Assembly (NCBI RefSeq): GCF_001544795.2
Contig: NZ_FCOI02000004.1
Coordinates: forward strand, 372,001 to 436,000
DNA from: Caballeronia temeraria
GTDB taxonomy: Bacteria > Pseudomonadota > Gammaproteobacteria > Burkholderiales > Burkholderiaceae
DNA length: 64,000 bases
Direction: 5' to 3'
The number at the start of each line of letters is the position of its first letter. Position 1 is the first letter of the stretch. The position numbers were made by a program, and so were the translations under genes. Shown here piece after piece: positions 61,758 through 64,000 of the stretch. The notes under the pieces are model-generated. The model was not told where the DNA came from. It ran no database searches and saw only the letters and a program-made list of their open reading frames with translations.

Positions 61758-63731
61758 TCAGTGGCCGCTGGCGTCGCGCTGATTCGGCGACTTGATGCCA
61801 TAGCGCGCCATGCGCCGATACAGCGTCATGCGGCTCACGCCGATTTGCCGCGCCACCGCGCTCAGGTTCCAGCTCGCCGCGCGCAGATACTGCATCAGCA
61901 GCATGCCTTCGGGCGGCAGCCGATGCGGATCGAAATCCTCGATGACCACGCGCGGCGCTTCGGCCGGCGCGGGCACGCCGCCGAATCCTTCCGGGAGATC
62001 GTCGATGTCGATCGAACCGTTCGAGCACACCGCGCGCGCATAGCGCAGCACGTTGCAAAGCTCGCGCAGATTGCCCGGCCATTCATGCCGATGCAGCCGT
62101 TCGCGCACGCCCGGCGACAACGTAACCGCGCCTTCGAGGAACTTGTCGATGAGCCAGTCGAGGTCGCTTCGCTCGCGCAACGGCGGCAGCGTGAAGCGCG
62201 CGCCGTTCAGCCGATAGTAGAGATCCTCGCGAAAACGTCCGTCGTGCATGAGCGCGTCGAGCGAGTGATGGGTCGCGGAAATGACGCGCACATCGACCGA
62301 TACGGGCCGCGACGCGCCGATCGCGAGCACTTCGCCCTCGGCCAGCACGCGCAGCAGACGCGATTGCAGCTCACGCGGCATGTCGCCGATTTCATCGAGA
62401 AAGAGCGTGCCGCCGTCGGCTTCCTGAATCAGTCCGCGTTTGGCTTTCGGGCCCGCGCCCGAGAAGCTGTTCGGCAAATGCCCGAACAATTCGCTTTCGA
62501 TGAGCGTCTCCGGAATCGCCGCGCAATTCACCGCGACGAACGGCCCCGCGCGCCGCGCGCTCGCGCGATGCAGCGCCTTCGCGAAATATTCCTTGCCGCT
62601 GCCGGTTTCGCCGTTGACGAGCAGATTGATCGGCGAATCGGCGAGCTTCGCGGCGCGTTCCAGTTGACGCGCGAGCGCGGCATCGCCACCGCATAGCGCA
62701 GCGAGCGGCGCGGGCACTTGCACGCTGCGCGGCGCATCCGCGTGCGTGGCCGGCGTCACGCACGGCGCGGGCGGCATCACGCTCAGATAGAGCAACGCGC
62801 CCGATTTCGCGAGCGGCACCGCACGCAATTCGCTCGGCCGCGAATACACGAAACGGCCCAGCTCTTCGATGCGCGCATCGAACAGTGCATCGAAGGGCAC
62901 GCCGATCAGCGACGCCGCCGTCTCGCCCGGCGCGATCGGCCGGCCGATTTCCGCCGCGAGCATCGCGTGCGCGCGCCGATTGTGCCCGACGATGCGGCCG
63001 CCCGCATCGAGCGCGATCAGATATTCGGGATTCACATCGACGAATTCCGGCGATGTGTTCAGCTTCAGAATCCAGTCCTGCCGATGCGTGCGCAGGAAGT
63101 TCGCATTCTCGATGTGTCCCGCGTAGATGCGCACGAGCTGCAGCGCGAGATTCTGGCTGTCGCGCGCTTGCGGCGACACGAGCGCGGAGATGTCGAGGAT
63201 CGCGGACAGCGCGCCGCGCGAGTCGTAGAGCGGCGCGGCGGTGCAGGTGAGCGGAATGTGCGTCGCATCGAAATGATCGATCTGATGGACCGTGAGCGCC
63301 TGGCCCGTCGTGAGCGCCGTGCCGACCGCGCACGTGCCCGCGCCCGCCTCGCTCCACTCCGCGCCGAGATAGAGCCCGGCGCGACGCAGCGAGGAATCCG
63401 TGTTCGCATCGCCGATATAGTCGACCGTCACGCCGAGCGCGTCGGTGAGCAACACGACGTAACCCATGCCCGCGACCTGCTCGTACAGCGTTTCGAGCCC
63501 GTGACGCGCGATACGCGCGAAATCGTCGATGCGCTGCTGATGCTCCCGCAAACGCGTCTGCGGCAGGATGCGCGCTTCCTGCATGCGCGACGGATCGAGC
63601 CCGTACTGATGCACGCAACGCCGCCACGAAGACTGGATGATGCTGTCGTGCGTGCGCGCGGAACCGAGCGCGTCCGCCCGCGTCGTCGCCGCCACCACTG
63701 CCTCGATGTGCTCGCGTTGCCGCATGTCCAT
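61758..63731 (-). CDS. acoR: AcoR, sigma-54-dependent activator of acetoin catabolism
   Basis: 657 residues from ATG 63731 (AAGGAGA site); upstream extension of the frame lacks conservation. Order: an N-terminal GAF-like sensory region ([29 protein letters not shown]), a PAS-like part ([19 protein letters not shown]), AAA+ domain, Fis HTH ([25 protein letters not shown]). Walker A is [17 protein letters not shown]; Walker B is [12 protein letters not shown]. The sigma-54-contacting GAFTGA loop reads NSFSGA (421-426), an unusual substitution. It activates acoXABC in response to acetoin. Confidence 0.92.
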   Translation of the reverse strand: MDMRQREHIEAVVAATTRADALGSARTHDSIIQSSWRRCVHQYGLDPSRMQEARILPQTRLREHQQRIDDFARIARHGLETLYEQVAGMGYVVLLTDALGVTVDYIGDANTDSSLRRAGLYLGAEWSEAGAGTCAVGTALTTGQALTVHQIDHFDATHIPLTCTAAPLYDSRGALSAILDISALVSPQARDSQNLALQLVRIYAGHIENANFLRTHRQDWILKLNTSPEFVDVNPEYLIALDAGGRIVGHNRRAHAMLAAEIGRPIAPGETAASLIGVPFDALFDARIEELGRFVYSRPSELRAVPLAKSGALLYLSVMPPAPCVTPATHADAPRSVQVPAPLAALCGGDAALARQLERAAKLADSPINLLVNGETGSGKEYFAKALHRASARRAGPFVAVNCAAIPETLIESELFGHLPNSFSGAGPKAKRGLIQEADGGTLFLDEIGDMPRELQSRLLRVLAEGEVLAIGASRPVSVDVRVISATHHSLDALMHDGRFREDLYYRLNGARFTLPPLRERSDLDWLIDKFLEGAVTLSPGVRERLHRHEWPGNLRELCNVLRYARAVCSNGSIDIDDLPEGFGGVPAPAEAPRVVIEDFDPHRLPPEGMLLMQYLRAASWNLSAVARQIGVSRMTLYRRMARYGIKSPNQRDASGH

Positions 63732-63911
63732 CGCGCTCTCCTTGGCGTTCCTATGCCGCCCGCACGCGGAATTCACCAATTCGCACGAGCGTGTCTCAGG
63801 CCATATGATGCTCGAATCGGCAGGATGCGTCATGCGGCGATAGCGCTGCGCCGCAACATAAACGGCTGCCGATACTCGGCGCATCAAAAATGAAAACACA
63901 GGAGACAGCGG

Positions 63912-64000
63912 ATGGCGAAGATCGCTTACGAAGACTTCGAGCGACAGATCGTGCAGCATCACCTCATCAAGGGCAATGTGTACGAGAACGGCACGGCGCT
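63912..64000 (+). CDS. 5' end of an unidentified gene
   Basis: ATG 63912, preceded by GGAGACAGCG, opens a frame that runs off the window after 29 codons (MAKIAYEDFERQIVQHHLIK...). Too little for assignment. It is divergent from acoR across 180 bp, so it may be AcoR-regulated or part of another operon. Confidence 0.6.
   Translation, partial: MAKIAYEDFERQIVQHHLIKGNVYENGTA

Overview
The window is chromosomal DNA of a GC-rich betaproteobacterium of the Burkholderia/Paraburkholderia/Caballeronia group. The trimeric OmpC-type porin, the acoXABC acetoin operon with its AcoR activator, several LysR/transporter pairs, a single-domain SET protein and Burkholderia-style VgrG/Rhs genes all point there. 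No rRNA, confident tRNA, CRISPR array or insertion sequence was seen. Two stretches have clearly lower GC than the rest and carry polymorphic-toxin genes: 1-3700 and about 32000-33960.

Layout. 1-3.7 kb: a decayed type VI secretion (T6SS) effector locus with two toxin-tip/immunity pairs and fragments of VgrG, an EagR (DUF1795) chaperone and an Rhs protein in mixed orientation. 3.7-10.9 kb: an orphan TpsB transporter, a bacteriophytochrome kinase, a porin, and a long intergenic region. 11-16 kb: a catabolic cluster (MFS carrier, CaiB/BaiF CoA-transferase, HMG-CoA lyase-like enzyme) with a divergent LysR regulator and a cupin. 16-22.4 kb: an EamA permease with a histidine-rich tail, an FAD-linked oxidase, a LysR/MFS pair and a SET-domain protein. 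22.4-29.9 kb: an ECF sigma/anti-sigma pair followed by six lipid-modification genes, most of them overlapping. 30-36.1 kb: a complete vgrG-effector/immunity/PAAR/membrane-protein island. 36.3-44.3 kb: a diguanylate cyclase, SDR, DHA2 efflux pump with LysR, pyruvyl-transferase-like protein, VapBC and two lipoproteins. 44.6-48.3 kb: a PQQ-type sugar dehydrogenase with its cytochrome c, a short candidate sRNA, HipBA with palindromic operators, and a cobalamin-riboswitch-like fragment. 48.4-57.2 kb: GST, enoyl-CoA hydratase, modABC behind a ModE-like site, a NudK-type Nudix protein, a DeoR regulator, small envelope proteins and a lipoate-ligase-like protein. 57.3-64 kb: acoC-acoB-acoA-acoX under a sigma-54 promoter with a palindromic upstream site, acoR, and the start of a divergent gene.

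How the genes work together. The most striking system is at 30-36 kb. The VgrG spike carries a C-terminal zinc-metalloprotease-like domain (HExxHxxGxxD plus a Met-turn) and is followed by a secreted candidate immunity protein and a PAAR tip. The low-GC tract covers the effector tail and the front of the immunity gene and is bordered by high-GC sequence, as expected for cassette replacement. At 1.3-2.6 kb, inverting one 390-bp segment would restore the canonical order VgrG-EagR-Rhs. Other regulatory observations are a 60-nt candidate sRNA with its own promoter, terminator and an anti-Shine-Dalgarno motif, and an AcoR whose GAFTGA loop is degenerate although its target promoter looks like perfect sigma-54.

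All functional calls rest on reading the sequence and on recall of protein families; no database search was run.
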